Positions 17,519 through 27,239 are shown, counted from the stretch's first letter. The stretch is DNA of 64,000 nt from Paracoccus albicereus (GCF_024359525.1 NZ_JAKZEU010000002.1:62001-126000); one strand, 5' to 3'. A program made the numbers and translations. Notes: generated by a model not told the origin, from the sequence alone.

Positions 17519-18454
17519 ATGAGCTGGAACCCCACCCTCGATCCCGGATGTCCTGACGATGTGGGCGCGGACGCGATCGAAACGCTGATCGTTCCCCGGG
17601 CGCGCGATCTTGGCGATTTCGAAGTGCGGAGGGCGCTGCCTGCGCCGAAGCGGCAGATGGTCGGCCCCTTCATCTTCTTCGATCAGGCGGGTCCGGCGGA
17701 GTTTCTGACCGGGCAGGGTGTCGATGTCAGGCCGCATCCGCATATCGGGCTTGGTACGGTCACCTATCTGTTCCGCGGCGATTTCCACCATCGCGACAGC
17801 ACGGGCGCCGATCAGGTCATCCAACCGGGAGAGTTGAACTGGATGGTCGCCGGTCGCGGCGTGACCCATTCCGAACGGACCTCGGCCACGGCGCGAAGCG
17901 GACCGAGCAGCCTGTTCGGTATCCAGACCTGGCTTGCGCTGCCCGACGCGCATGAGGACACGACCCCGAGTTTCGAGCATTTCGGCAAGCAGACCCTGCC
18001 TGTGATCGAGGATGATGGCGTCAGCGTGCGACTGATCCTGGGGAACGCCTATGGCGAAACGGCCCCCGCGACGATGCTGTCGGAAACCTTCTATGGCGAC
18101 GTCACGCTGGCTGCGGGGCGGCGCCTGCCGATGCCGGACGATCACGAGGATCGGGGCATCTACATCGTCGACGGTTCGATCTCGATCGCCGGTCAGGATT
18201 TCGAGGCGGGGCAGATGATGGTCTTTCGTCCCGGCGATCGGATCACCGTCGCTGCAGGCGACAGGGGCGCACGGATCATGATCCTTGGGGGCGAGACATT
18301 TTCGGGGCCACGCTACATCTGGTGGAACTTCGTGGCGTCATCGAAAGAGCGGATCGAGCAGGCAAAGGCCGAATGGCGCGCTGAACGATGGGGCCAGGGA
18401 CGGTTCGATCTGCCGGTGGACGATCGCCACGAACATATTCCGGTGCCGGCCTGA
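17519..18454 (+). CDS. Pirin family protein
   Basis: This 311-residue bicupin has the pirin N-terminal domain with the metal ligands in VRPHPHIGLGTVTYLF (two His), the His in RGVTHSERT and the following Glu, and a C-terminal pirin domain (PGDRITVAAGDRGARIMILG). Bacterial pirins act as quercetinase-like dioxygenases or as partners of metabolic enzymes; the role here is not decided. The start follows GGAAGGA at good spacing. The next gene begins 29 bases downstream and is probably co-transcribed. Confidence 0.88.
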   Translation: MSWNPTLDPGCPDDVGADAIETLIVPRARDLGDFEVRRALPAPKRQMVGPFIFFDQAGPAEFLTGQGVDVRPHPHIGLGTVTYLFRGDFHHRDSTGADQVIQPGELNWMVAGRGVTHSERTSATARSGPSSLFGIQTWLALPDAHEDTTPSFEHFGKQTLPVIEDDGVSVRLILGNAYGETAPATMLSETFYGDVTLAAGRRLPMPDDHEDRGIYIVDGSISIAGQDFEAGQMMVFRPGDRITVAAGDRGARIMILGGETFSGPRYIWWNFVASSKERIEQAKAEWRAERWGQGRFDLPVDDRHEHIPVPA

Positions 18455-18483
18455 CCGGCGTTCTTTCACGGGAGGATCCGTTG

Positions 18484-19731
18484 ATGCGCGAAAAGTGGCC
18501 AGAACTCGACTATCTCGGCTGGCGAGAGACCTGTTCCGCCCTGCACCTTTATCTGCAGGTTGTGGGCAAGTACCGGCTAGCCCACACGCCGTGGCTGAAC
18601 CATTCGTGGAACGCGACCTTCTACGTCACGCCCCGCGGACTGACTACGTCGCTTATCCCGGACGGCCCCGGGATCGAGATCCAGTTCGATTTTCAAGACG
18701 ACACGCTGCGGGGAAGCGCCGGCGATGGCGCGACGGCCGAATTCGCTCTTGGCCCCACCACGGTCGCCGACTTTCATGAACGATTTCTGCGTCTGGTGGG
18801 CGACCTCGGCGGGACACCGACCTTCGACGGCGCACCGAACGAAGTGCCCTTCCCGGTACCCTTCGCCGAAGATCGTCGCGATCGCCCTTACGACGGGGAC
18901 GCGGTCCGCCGCCTTCACGGCGCGCTGCTGTCGATCGACGAGGTCTTTACCACATTCCGTTCGGGGTATCTGGGTAAGTCCAGCCCGGTGCATCTGTTCT
19001 GGGGCAGCTTCGATCTGGCCGTGACCCGCTTTTCGGGGCGGCGCGCACCGCTGCACCCGGCCGGCATTCCATCGCTGCCCGATGACGTCGCGCAGGAAGC
19101 CTATGACCGCGAGGTTTCGTCCGCCGGATTCTGGCCGGGCGGCAACGGAATCGACTACCCGGCCTTCTATGCCTACGCCTATCCGTCGCCGGGTGCGTTC
19201 CGCGCGGCGTCGGTCACCCCGGACGCGGCCTTCTGGCACGACGGGATGGGAGAGTTCGTTCTGCCCTACGAGGCGGTCAGATCCGCGGCAGACCCCGCTG
19301 CGACGCTGCTGTCCTTCCTGTCATCGACCTATGAGGCAGCGGCCGAACTGGGGCGTTGGGATCGCGACATGCTTGAATGCGACACGGGCCGCCGAGGGCG
19401 ACCGCGTGCGCCCGACGCGGCTGTCACCGAAGCTCCGCAAGCGACCGTTCAGGTGGAACGCGAGGATGGTGCATCGAAGGGCCGCTACGTCGTTCGGACC
19501 GATGGCGTCGAGGCAGAGATGACCTACAGCCGCGTCAGCGAAAGCCTGATCATCATCGATCATACCGAGGTACCCGGAGCCCTGCGCGGCCAGAAGATCG
19601 GCGAGCAGCTTGTGCTGAAGGCGATCGAGGATGCGCGCCGCGACAACGTCTCGATCATCCCGCTCTGCCCCTTCGCCAAGGCGCAATTCGCGCGCCACGC
19701 GGATTGGCAGGATGTGCTTGCCAAATCCTGA
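18484..19731 (+). CDS. DUF5996 protein fused to a COG2388-type N-acetyltransferase
   Basis: This 415-residue protein has two parts. Residues 1 to about 310 match DUF5996 (WPELDYLGWRETCSALHLYL, WNATFYVTPRGLTTSLIP, VHLFWGSFDLAVTRFSGR, FWPGGNGIDYPAFYAYAYPS). Residues about 325-415 form a small GNAT-like domain (GRYVVRTDGVEAEMTYS, DHTEVPGALRGQKIGEQLV, IIPLCPFAKAQFARH), the YidJ/NATD1 type. A proline- and arginine-rich linker separates them. These two domains are normally separate proteins, so the fusion suggests linked functions. The ATG at 18484 follows GGAGG by 8 bases. The biochemical function of DUF5996 is unknown to me. Confidence 0.8.
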   Translation: MREKWPELDYLGWRETCSALHLYLQVVGKYRLAHTPWLNHSWNATFYVTPRGLTTSLIPDGPGIEIQFDFQDDTLRGSAGDGATAEFALGPTTVADFHERFLRLVGDLGGTPTFDGAPNEVPFPVPFAEDRRDRPYDGDAVRRLHGALLSIDEVFTTFRSGYLGKSSPVHLFWGSFDLAVTRFSGRRAPLHPAGIPSLPDDVAQEAYDREVSSAGFWPGGNGIDYPAFYAYAYPSPGAFRAASVTPDAAFWHDGMGEFVLPYEAVRSAADPAATLLSFLSSTYEAAAELGRWDRDMLECDTGRRGRPRAPDAAVTEAPQATVQVEREDGASKGRYVVRTDGVEAEMTYSRVSESLIIIDHTEVPGALRGQKIGEQLVLKAIEDARRDNVSIIPLCPFAKAQFARHADWQDVLAKS

Positions 19732-19751
19732 TCGATCCGACGGGCAACGTC

Positions 19752-20762
19752 CTAGAAACCGCCGCCGGTCTGACTGCGGCTCGACTCCCGAATGATGATT
19801 TCAGGGGTTGGCCCCGCGACGACACGATCTTCGCCATCCATCTGTGCCAGGATCGCCTCGACGGCAGCGCGCGCGACATCGTCAAGGTGAAGGTCAACCG
19901 CGGTCAATTGCGGTCGGGAAAGCTGAGCGCGCATGCCGTCGTAACGCGTGGCGAGGCGCACGTCTGACGGGACCGCCAGACCAAGGCGTTGCAGCGCTGT
20001 CATGGTCCCGGTGGCAAGCGCGTCGACGCTCACCAGCAACCCGTCAAGCTGCGGATGCTGCGTCAAAAGGGATGCCGCCTCACGCTCGGCGAGCGTCTCG
20101 CCGCCGTTCTCGTCCAATCGCATCGCGATCGGCGTCATCCCATGCTCGGCGGCGAAGGTGGCGTATACTGCCTCCGTCTCCTCGTAGGAGTTGCGCCGCT
20201 GTTCGCCGGTGATCAGCCCGATCTGGCGGCTTCCGGCCTCATGAAGATGGTCGAGGAGCAGGCGGGCGGTCCGGCCGGAATGCAGGTCAATGGACGCGAC
20301 ATCCGGTCGCGCCGGAACCTTGCCGATCGAAACGATGGGGATGTGCCGCGCTTCGAAATATTGGATCAGAGCCTCGTCGCGAACCGGTTCGACGATGATC
20401 ACGCCGTCGAAATCCAGATTGTCGAGATTGCTGTCGGGTGACGTCGGCACAAGACAAAGCGCCATGTCGCGCGTGAGCGCGGTCAAGGCAGCAGAGGCGG
20501 CAATTTCCATCAGGAACCCAAGCCGGGAGGGACCGGCGGCGACTGCGAACGGCATCGAAGAGGCAAGCCCGATTGTGCCGGTCCTGCCGCTGCGCAGACG
20601 CTGTGCCGCCTTGCTGGGGCGGTATCCCATCTCTTCGGCCAACGCCACGATCCGGTCACGCGTACCGGGATCGACCTTCCGTCTGCCGCTGAAGGCATGA
20701 GAGATCGTCGTCGGTGATACCCCAGCCGCCTTCGCAAGATCGATGATCGTCGGTTTGCGCAC
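19752..20762 (-). CDS. LacI-family transcriptional repressor
   Basis: This 336-residue repressor has the LacI DNA-binding head (TIIDLAKAAGVSPTTISHAF then hinge GYRPSKAAQRLRSGRTG) and a sugar- or ligand-binding core with LLVSVDALATGTMTALQRLG. It is divergent from a permease-amidohydrolase-exporter operon, and two CAAAACGTTTTG palindromes lie between them. That fits direct repression of the operon and of itself. Given the NCS2 permease next door, the ligand may be a nucleobase-like molecule instead of a sugar; this is inference. Confidence 0.9.
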   Translation of the reverse strand: MRKPTIIDLAKAAGVSPTTISHAFSGRRKVDPGTRDRIVALAEEMGYRPSKAAQRLRSGRTGTIGLASSMPFAVAAGPSRLGFLMEIAASAALTALTRDMALCLVPTSPDSNLDNLDFDGVIIVEPVRDEALIQYFEARHIPIVSIGKVPARPDVASIDLHSGRTARLLLDHLHEAGSRQIGLITGEQRRNSYEETEAVYATFAAEHGMTPIAMRLDENGGETLAEREAASLLTQHPQLDGLLVSVDALATGTMTALQRLGLAVPSDVRLATRYDGMRAQLSRPQLTAVDLHLDDVARAAVEAILAQMDGEDRVVAGPTPEIIIRESSRSQTGGGF

Positions 20763-20837
20763 GTTTTAATCCTGATTGTTTCTCGGGCAGTGATGCAGGC
20801 TGGACGCCTGAATGGCAACCTCGCGCTGCAGTCTGTA

Positions 20838-20851
20838 ACAAAACGTTTTGT
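20838..20851. promoter_or_regulatory. LacI-type operator O1
   Basis: ACAAAACGTTTTGT is a perfect 14-bp palindrome with the central CG typical of LacI-family sites. It lies 76 bp from the repressor gene start. Confidence 0.8.
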
Positions 20852-20881
20852 CAGAATCGAAACACATGCTATTCAGAGGCG

Positions 20882-20897
20882 TGCAAAACGTTTTGCA
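20882..20897. promoter_or_regulatory. LacI-type operator O2
   Basis: TGCAAAACGTTTTGCA is a perfect 16-bp palindrome sharing the CAAAACGTTTTG core with O1. The two centres are 45 bp apart, and O2 is 41 bp before the permease start, consistent with cooperative binding over the divergent promoters. Confidence 0.85.
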
Positions 20898-20937
20898 AGA
20901 ACAATAAAGTTTGGGTCAGCAACAGGGAACGGCTGAT

Positions 20938-22281
20938 ATGTCCTCAATCTTGACGCACTCATCTCACGAAGATCCTGTCGATCAGGTTCTGCCGCCGCGC
21001 AGCCTGATCCTGTTTGGGCTGCAACATGTCCTCGTCATGGCGGCCTCCCCGATTACGGCCGTCTTTCTGGTTGCTCAGACGCTCGGCTTTGATGCTGCCC
21101 TGACCGTCAGCGTCATCAGTGCAACCTTTCTGGTATGCGGGCTGGGGTCGATCCTGCAAAGCTTCGGTCCGGCAGGTTTGGGTGCCCGACTGCCCTTCAT
21201 CATGGTCCCCGGTGGCGCGCCGATCGCGATCTTTCTGGCCATCGCGACGCAGACCGACGTCCAGACCGCGGTTGGCGCCGTGCTGCTGACCGCGATCTTC
21301 TATTTTCTGGCCTTGCCCGTCTTCCGCCGGCTTCTGCGGTACTTTCCGCCGATCGTCGTGGGAACGATGCTGCTACTCGTGTCGGTCAATCTTGTCCGCA
21401 TCTATGGCGGCACGATCACGGGCAAGCCGGGCACAGACGATTTCGCAGATCCGTTGAACGTCGGGCTCGCGCTTGCGACCATCGCCCTGACCGTCCTGTT
21501 CGCCTGGGGCTTCACCGGCACCATGCGGCGCATTTCCGTCATGCTGGGTCTGATTGCCGGGACGGCTCTGGCTGCGATCTTCGGTCAGATCGACCTGTCG
21601 GGTGTGGGCACCGGTCCGCTGATCGCGGTGCCGCAGCTGTTCCCGTTCGGAATGCCCAAATTCGATCTGATCGCCGCACTGCCGCTGATCGTCTTTTCCA
21701 TCATCTCGATGGCCGAAGCGACGGGTCAGACCATCGCCACCGCCGAGATCGTTGGCCGACGCGAGGATGCCCGCGGCATCGTCCCGCGTACCATTCGCGG
21801 GGACGCGCTGATGTCGCTTGTCGGCGGGTTGTTCGGTACCTCGCTGATCATAACCTCGGGCGAAAATGTCGGGATCGTCCGCGCGACCAACGTAAAGTCG
21901 CGCTACGTCACGGCGACGGCGGGCGTGATCCTGATCCTGATCGCACTTTTCGCCCCGGTCTCGCGGCTGGCCGCTGCGCTGCCCGGTCCCGTCATCGGCG
22001 GCACTGCCGTGATCGTCTTTGCGATCATCGGTGTGATCGGCATTGATCTTCTGCGGCGGACGGACCTGCGCGAACACGGCGCGATGATGACCCTGGCCTC
22101 GGGTCTTTCGATGGGGATGCTGCCGATCCTCGTGCCCGGCATCTACAGCCAGTTTCCGCAATGGTCGCAGATGATCATCGGGAACGGCCTTGCGGCTGGC
22201 ACCATCACCGCGGTGATCGTCAACGCGCTTTTCACCCACATGCGTCCGGTCGCCAACCCCAGCCTGCAGGAGAGCCATTGA
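20938..22281 (+). CDS. NCS2-family nucleobase permease
   Basis: This 447-residue membrane protein has about 12-14 hydrophobic helices of the uracil/xanthine-uric acid permease (NCS2) family. Family features are VLPPRSLILFGLQHVLVMAA at the start, the buried motif SIISMAEATGQTIATAEIVG in the TM8 position and TSGENVGIVRATNVKSRYV in the TM10 position. The ATG at 20938 follows AGGGAA; a TTG at 20911 is less likely. Its stop overlaps the next start (TGATG), so it is co-translated with the amidohydrolase, and LacI operators lie upstream. Import of a purine- or pyrimidine-like compound is likely; the exact substrate is not. Confidence 0.85.
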   Translation: MSSILTHSSHEDPVDQVLPPRSLILFGLQHVLVMAASPITAVFLVAQTLGFDAALTVSVISATFLVCGLGSILQSFGPAGLGARLPFIMVPGGAPIAIFLAIATQTDVQTAVGAVLLTAIFYFLALPVFRRLLRYFPPIVVGTMLLLVSVNLVRIYGGTITGKPGTDDFADPLNVGLALATIALTVLFAWGFTGTMRRISVMLGLIAGTALAAIFGQIDLSGVGTGPLIAVPQLFPFGMPKFDLIAALPLIVFSIISMAEATGQTIATAEIVGRREDARGIVPRTIRGDALMSLVGGLFGTSLIITSGENVGIVRATNVKSRYVTATAGVILILIALFAPVSRLAAALPGPVIGGTAVIVFAIIGVIGIDLLRRTDLREHGAMMTLASGLSMGMLPILVPGIYSQFPQWSQMIIGNGLAAGTITAVIVNALFTHMRPVANPSLQESH

Positions 22282-23678
22282 TGCGTGATCTTCGTGAAAG
22301 CCTGTTCGATCAGGACCGGATGCTGCTTGTCCCGGGTCGGATGCTGCTGGAGGACGGCTCCGTGGTGGGGATGGGGGCGCTGGTCGAGAATGGCCGCTTC
22401 ACCGACGTCGCGACGGTTGCGGATCTGTCTGCGCGTCATCCTGACCTGATGGCCATCGAGATGCCGAACTATCTGATGATGCCGGGCTTCATCGACAGCC
22501 ACACGCATCTGACGCAATCGCTGGGCAAGTCGCTGGTCTTTGGCGAGCCATCCGAGATCTTCCGGCGGATCTGGGTCCCGCTGGAAGGCTCGCTGGATCA
22601 GCGAATGGTCTATCTGTCGTCAAAACTGTCCGCGCTGGAATCGCTTCGCGGCGGTTTCACCTGCGCAGTTGATGCCGGTACTCGCTCGGCCGGGCACCTG
22701 GACGCGCTGACCACAGCCGCGCGCGAAACGGGCATGCGATCGGTGATCGGGTTGATCTGCAACGATCTGGGTGGTGCGGCCGATGTGCCGCCGCCCAATA
22801 CGATCATTGCGCGGGCCGAGGCGCATCTGGCGAAGTATGTGGAGGATCCACTGGTCCACCCGTCTCTCGCGATCTCGATCCCCGAGGTTGCCAGCGACGG
22901 GATGCTGACGCGCGTCTCACATATGGCGTCCGAAGCCGGTGTGATCTTCCAGACCCATGTGAATGAGCATCTGGTGGCCGTCGAACGCTCGCTGGTCGCT
23001 ACGGGGCGACGCCCGCTGGAACATCTGGCGCATGTGGATGCGCTTGGGCCGCACGTGCTGATCGCACATTCCACGCTGGTGACCCCGGCCGAACTGAACA
23101 TGCTGCGCGACACGGGAACGGCTGTCGCCTACAACCCGGTCGCGTCGGTCTGGAAGGGCAACGCGATCGCGCCTGCGCTGCAGATGGCCGCGCTGGGGAT
23201 ACGCTTCGGGCTGGGGACCGATGGCACGCGCGCCGACGGGTTCCGGCTGATGGATGCGGCCGAAACATTGCAGCGTGCCGGCTTCGGTCTCGCGTCGGGC
23301 GATTCTTCGTGCGGCGGTGGTTGGCTGTGGCTGGATGCGGCGACACGCATGGCCGCCGATGTGAGCGGTCTGGGCGCGGTGACAGGGCGCATTGCCAAGG
23401 GGTTCGCGGCGGATTTTCTGCTGGTCGATCTGAACCGGCCCGAATTCACCCCTTCCCACGATCTGACATGGGAACTGGTCCGCTACGGCAACCGCGATCA
23501 GATCGACGGCGTCTTCACCAACGGCAAGTTGCGCCTCTGGCAGGGTTGGCCGGTCGATTGGGACGCGCGGGCATTGCTGGCCGAGATCCGCGAGACCACC
23601 GAAGCCGCCGTTGCCGCGGCGCCGATCACGCGCGTTCATCCGACCGCGGACCTGCACCGTGCACGGACCCTCGCATGA
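22281..23678 (+). CDS. Amidohydrolase-superfamily deaminase
   Basis: This 465-residue metal-dependent hydrolase has the SsnA/AtzA-type layout. The metal ligands are H74 and H76 in DSHTHL, the His in IFQTHVNEH, the His in LIAHSTLV and the Asp in GLGTDGTRADG. Enzymes of this group deaminate guanine, 8-oxoguanine, triazines or adenosine-like substrates. The adjoining NCS2 permease points to a purine or other N-heterocycle. The start overlaps the permease stop, and the gene end overlaps the TauE-like gene by 4 bp. The product would be ammonia plus a hydroxylated ring; the ring is undetermined. Confidence 0.82.
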   Translation: MRDLRESLFDQDRMLLVPGRMLLEDGSVVGMGALVENGRFTDVATVADLSARHPDLMAIEMPNYLMMPGFIDSHTHLTQSLGKSLVFGEPSEIFRRIWVPLEGSLDQRMVYLSSKLSALESLRGGFTCAVDAGTRSAGHLDALTTAARETGMRSVIGLICNDLGGAADVPPPNTIIARAEAHLAKYVEDPLVHPSLAISIPEVASDGMLTRVSHMASEAGVIFQTHVNEHLVAVERSLVATGRRPLEHLAHVDALGPHVLIAHSTLVTPAELNMLRDTGTAVAYNPVASVWKGNAIAPALQMAALGIRFGLGTDGTRADGFRLMDAAETLQRAGFGLASGDSSCGGGWLWLDAATRMAADVSGLGAVTGRIAKGFAADFLLVDLNRPEFTPSHDLTWELVRYGNRDQIDGVFTNGKLRLWQGWPVDWDARALLAEIRETTEAAVAAAPITRVHPTADLHRARTLA

Positions 23679-24385
23679 CGTTGTTTCTGATCCTTTCGGC
23701 AGTGGTTCTGGTTGCCGCCTTCGTCCAGGGCGCGATCGGCATCGGCTTCGCGCTGATCGTCGCACCGATCTTCGGCATCCTCGCGCCGCAGTATCTGCCT
23801 GTCACGCTGCTGATCCTGATGCTGCCGCTGAACTTCCACATCGCTTGGCGTGAGCGTGACCGGATTGATCGCAGCGGTACGGGCTGGATCACGCTGGGAC
23901 GGTTCTTTGGCACCTTCGCGGGGCTGTGGATGCTCGCGGCGCTCAGCGGGGACCAATTGGGACTGGCGGTCGGCTGGTTCACGGTGATCGCGGCCGCAGC
24001 CGCGTTGCTTGCGCCGCGGTTCGATCCGAACCGCCCGGCGGCGTTGGGCGTCGGCCTGTTCACCGGCGTGACCGAAACGGCGACGGGGATCGGCGGCCCG
24101 CCTTTGGCGCTGCTCTATCAGCATGCGCCGGGGCCTGTCCTGCGATCGACCGTCGCCACATGCTTCTTCGTCGGCGAGGTCATCTCGCTGGTGATCCTCG
24201 CCCTGATGGGGATGTTCCAGATCGCACAGGCGAACGCCGCCCTGACGCTGATGCCTGCCGTGCTGATCGGAAGCGGCCTTTCGCGACTGACCCATGCGCA
24301 CATCAAGGGCCCGGCGCTGAGATATGGCGTGCTAGGATTCGCGGTGGTCAGTGGCATCTTTCTTATCTTGAGGACCGGATCCTGA
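23675..24385 (+). CDS. TSUP (TauE/SafE) family transporter
   Basis: This 236-residue protein has about seven or eight transmembrane helices and the duplicated TSUP motif (FVQGAIGIGFALIVAPIFG, then GVTETATGIGGPPLALLYQH). TSUP proteins export sulfite or organic anions. It is the last gene of the LacI-controlled operon, joined by an ATGA overlap to the amidohydrolase. Its substrate may be an anionic by-product of that pathway. A sulfur-containing heterocycle as pathway substrate would fit, but the sequence does not show it. Confidence 0.82.
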   Translation: MTLFLILSAVVLVAAFVQGAIGIGFALIVAPIFGILAPQYLPVTLLILMLPLNFHIAWRERDRIDRSGTGWITLGRFFGTFAGLWMLAALSGDQLGLAVGWFTVIAAAAALLAPRFDPNRPAALGVGLFTGVTETATGIGGPPLALLYQHAPGPVLRSTVATCFFVGEVISLVILALMGMFQIAQANAALTLMPAVLIGSGLSRLTHAHIKGPALRYGVLGFAVVSGIFLILRTGS

Positions 24386-24875
24386 CGGCGCGCACGAAGA
24401 TTCTTTACGTTCCGCGACTTGACGTGTCGCTCGATCGCGCTCGCAGCGACTGCATGGCGTCGCGGTGCGTGTCATAACGCAACACCGGGAGGCGTCCCGT
24501 CTGGGAACCAATAAACTTTTGACTAGACACCGTGGGGATCACCCCGTATCGCGCACGCTATGGTTGCAAGACCATTCGCCGGTGATCCCCTCACGTCTGG
24601 CTGGTTTCTGCTGAAACACATCCGAACGATGTGGGCGGCAACTTTGTCATGACGCGTCCGTGGTTGCCACAGTGGGACGCGAAAGATGAGTCGATCGACA
24701 GCCAAAGCGACGACGATCGAGAACCGCGGTGCAGCCGTCGGTTGCACCCGGTCGGCTGTCACCCGACTCATCCTCTCTCTTTCCGCTGATCTCGTCCGCT
24801 GCTTCGCCGTGCCAGCCGGTGACAGCGCAGTTCGACACGTCGCTGCCTGCGGCACTCAGACTATCGGAGCGCGCC
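24386..24875. other. Intergenic stretch upstream of the RTX gene
   Basis: About 490 bases separate the operon end from the RTX gene. A perfect 10-bp inverted repeat, GGGGATCACC (24534-24543) and GGTGATCCCC (24581-24590), with a 37-base spacer is the one notable structure. It may be an operator or an RNA stem. The frame is open upstream of the RTX start back to 24729, but without family-like sequence. Confidence 0.4.
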
Positions 24876-27203
24876 ATGCCCACTACGTTTAACTGGATCT
24901 ATCTCGGCATCCCGACCAATGCGTTGGGAGGGACAGTTTTCATTGATATTGTTGAGACGACGGCGAGCGCCAGTGCGGAAAACGCCATCGCGCTAGAGGG
25001 ACGGACGTTCGGTACGTCGGGTAATCCGCTTTACCAGAACATCACCTCTAACACGATGAACAATACGACCGTTACGGCCTACCAAAACTCGGTCGGAACG
25101 GGTCAGACATACACGACGACCATTGGCGGCGCGTCCCGAACTCTCAATCATGATGGTAGTGCCAGCTACAACGTTACTGTCACATATGCCGATGGCACAA
25201 CCGGAACGACGACGGCGATCCTGGTTCAGGCCCAATCCGGCGAACTTTTCCTCGCGCCCTCTTTGACCGCAAATGCGCCGCTCACGGACAAGCCGATCCA
25301 GTCAATACAGCTTGGCACGGTCGTGAATAATAACTTCGGCTTGCAAGTAGACCGACCCGTCGGCGGCTGGGACGACGGGTTCATCGAAGGCACCGCGGGC
25401 AACGATTCCATCGGTTCGGCCTATGTCGAGCCGGTCGCGAACGGCACGGATCGGGTCGACGGTGGCGATGGCGTTTCATCCGCCGGCACCGCCTGGAACG
25501 ACGACCGTATCAGGGCCGGCGCAGGCGACGACACCGTGGAGTCCGGCGCGGGTAACGATCTCGTCTTCGGCGGGACAGGCAACGACTCCATCCGGGGGGG
25601 CGCCGATAACGACACGCTTTACGGTGAGATCGGCAACGACACGTTGTTCGGCGAGGCCGGCAACGATGTTCTTTACGGCGATGACGGAAATGACAGCCTG
25701 AACGGCGGTATCGGAAACGACTCGCTTTATGGCGGCACCGGAGACGATACGCTGGTTGGCGGCAGCGGCAACAACCTGCTGGATGGTGGCGACGGATCCG
25801 ACACCTTCATCATCACGGCTGGCGAGACGTCGAACAACACGATCATCGGCGGCGAAGGCGGCACAAACAACGACCAGCTTTCCTTTGGATCGACCGGGAA
25901 CGTCACCGTCACCTTTTCCGGCAACAAGGCCGGCACCTATACCGACGGAACAAATACCGGGTCCTTCAGCCAGATCGAAAGCATCACGACCGCTTCGGGC
26001 AACGACACGATCATCGGGACCGGCACGGTCGGCATGACCTACAACACCGGCGCCGGGAACGACTCGGTCACCGGCGGCAGCGGTAACGACACGGTCTTTG
26101 CCGGTGACGGCGCCGACACCGTCCTTGGCGGAGCGGGCAACGACACGCTGAACGGCGAAGGCGGCAACGATTCACTCCTTGGCGGAACCGGCAGCGACTC
26201 GCTGTCGGGCGGTGCTGGCAACGACACGCTGAATGGCGGCGGGGGCGGCGCGGACACGCTGACAGGGGGGGCGGGCAACGACCGTTTCGTCATCTCGGGC
26301 ACGACCGGGGACTCCGTCTTCATCTCTGATTTCGGCGCAGGGGAAACGTCGGGCACGAACGACGACAACACCGACAACGACTTCGTCGATCTGACGCAAT
26401 GGTACAACGCGTCTACGCTGGCGGACTACAACCTGCGCAACGGGACGAACTTTGCCTTCGCCAACGCGGCGCTTGCGAATGATGCGCAGGACGGCAACCT
26501 CAGCTTCATCGCGCAGCAGGGTGGGCCGACGGTCACGTTCAGCCTGTCGGGAACAGGGGCGATGGACACCGAGCATACCGGTGTCACCTGTTTCACCCGC
26601 GGCACACCGATCGAAGTCGACGGGGGCGAGGTCGCGATCGAGGATCTGTCGGCAGGTGATCTGGTCATGACGCTGGATCACGGCCTGCAACAGGTCCGCT
26701 GGATCGGTTCGCGAAAGATCGATGCCACCGAACTGGCGGCCAATCCCAAGCTGCGCCCGATCCGCATCATGGCCGGCGCGCTTGGTCGCGGTCTGCCCCA
26801 GCAGGATGTGCTCGTCTCGCCGCAGCACCGGGTTCTGGTCCGCTCGAAAATCGCCGAGCGCATGTTCGGTCAGGCCGAGGTGCTGGCCGCGGCAAAGCAG
26901 CTGCTGCTTCTGGACGGTATCGACGTTGCGATGGATGTGGACGAGGTCGAATATTTCCACATCCTCTTTGACAGCCACCAGATCGTCTTCGCCTGCGGTG
27001 CGCCGATGGAATCGTTCTACACCGGCAAGCAGGCGCTGCGCATGATGTCGCCCGAAGCGCGTGAGGAACTGTTCAGTATACTGCCTCAACTGGCCGAGAT
27101 GGACGCCGACAGCATGATCCCGGCCCGTCATCTGGTCCCTGGCCGTCAGGCGCGCAAGCTTTCTGCACGCCACCGTCAGAATGACGTTCAACTTCTGCGC
27201 TGA
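24876..27203 (+). CDS. RTX calcium-binding protein with Hint domain
   Basis: This 775-residue protein has no Sec signal. Residues 1-200 are Thr/Asn-rich and unassigned. Two blocks of nonapeptide RTX repeats follow (about 214-311 and 389-471; for example [11 protein letters not shown] and [11 protein letters not shown]), which bind calcium and mark type I secretion. A Hint-type domain starts at C572 ([10 protein letters not shown]), with [15 protein letters not shown] and later [11 protein letters not shown] and [15 protein letters not shown], resembling Rhodobacterales Hint_2 proteins. The ATG at 24876 follows GGAG by 6 bases. No type I exporter is nearby. The protein is probably secreted and self-processing, but the catalytic end of the Hint domain is not proven. 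Confidence 0.87.
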   Translation: MPTTFNWIYLGIPTNALGGTVFIDIVETTASASAENAIALEGRTFGTSGNPLYQNITSNTMNNTTVTAYQNSVGTGQTYTTTIGGASRTLNHDGSASYNVTVTYADGTTGTTTAILVQAQSGELFLAPSLTANAPLTDKPIQSIQLGTVVNNNFGLQVDRPVGGWDDGFIEGTAGNDSIGSAYVEPVANGTDRVDGGDGVSSAGTAWNDDRIRAGAGDDTVESGAGNDLVFGGTGNDSIRGGADNDTLYGEIGNDTLFGEAGNDVLYGDDGNDSLNGGIGNDSLYGGTGDDTLVGGSGNNLLDGGDGSDTFIITAGETSNNTIIGGEGGTNNDQLSFGSTGNVTVTFSGNKAGTYTDGTNTGSFSQIESITTASGNDTIIGTGTVGMTYNTGAGNDSVTGGSGNDTVFAGDGADTVLGGAGNDTLNGEGGNDSLLGGTGSDSLSGGAGNDTLNGGGGGADTLTGGAGNDRFVISGTTGDSVFISDFGAGETSGTNDDNTDNDFVDLTQWYNASTLADYNLRNGTNFAFANAALANDAQDGNLSFIAQQGGPTVTFSLSGTGAMDTEHTGVTCFTRGTPIEVDGGEVAIEDLSAGDLVMTLDHGLQQVRWIGSRKIDATELAANPKLRPIRIMAGALGRGLPQQDVLVSPQHRVLVRSKIAERMFGQAEVLAAAKQLLLLDGIDVAMDVDEVEYFHILFDSHQIVFACGAPMESFYTGKQALRMMSPEAREELFSILPQLAEMDADSMIPARHLVPGRQARKLSARHRQNDVQLLR

Positions 27204-27213
27204 CGATGTCGCG

Positions 27214-27239
27214 CGGGCGTCGTGGTTCTTCGACGCCCG
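27214..27239. terminator. Hairpin between convergent genes
   Basis: CGGGCGTCG (27214-27222) pairs with CGACGCCCG (27231-27239) around an 8-base loop, between the RTX stop and the exporter stop. The T-run after it is weak. It could end transcription from both sides. Confidence 0.45.

Noticed and set aside
16985..18145. 386-codon minus-strand frame across the LysR and pirin genes
   Set aside because: It is the antisense of two clear genes; its Arg/His/Gln-rich sequence has no family pattern.
25500..26290. Regularly spaced short repeats that could suggest a CRISPR array
   Set aside because: The periodicity is 27 bases, or nine codons, and in frame. It encodes RTX nonapeptides, and the copies are degenerate, unlike CRISPR repeats.
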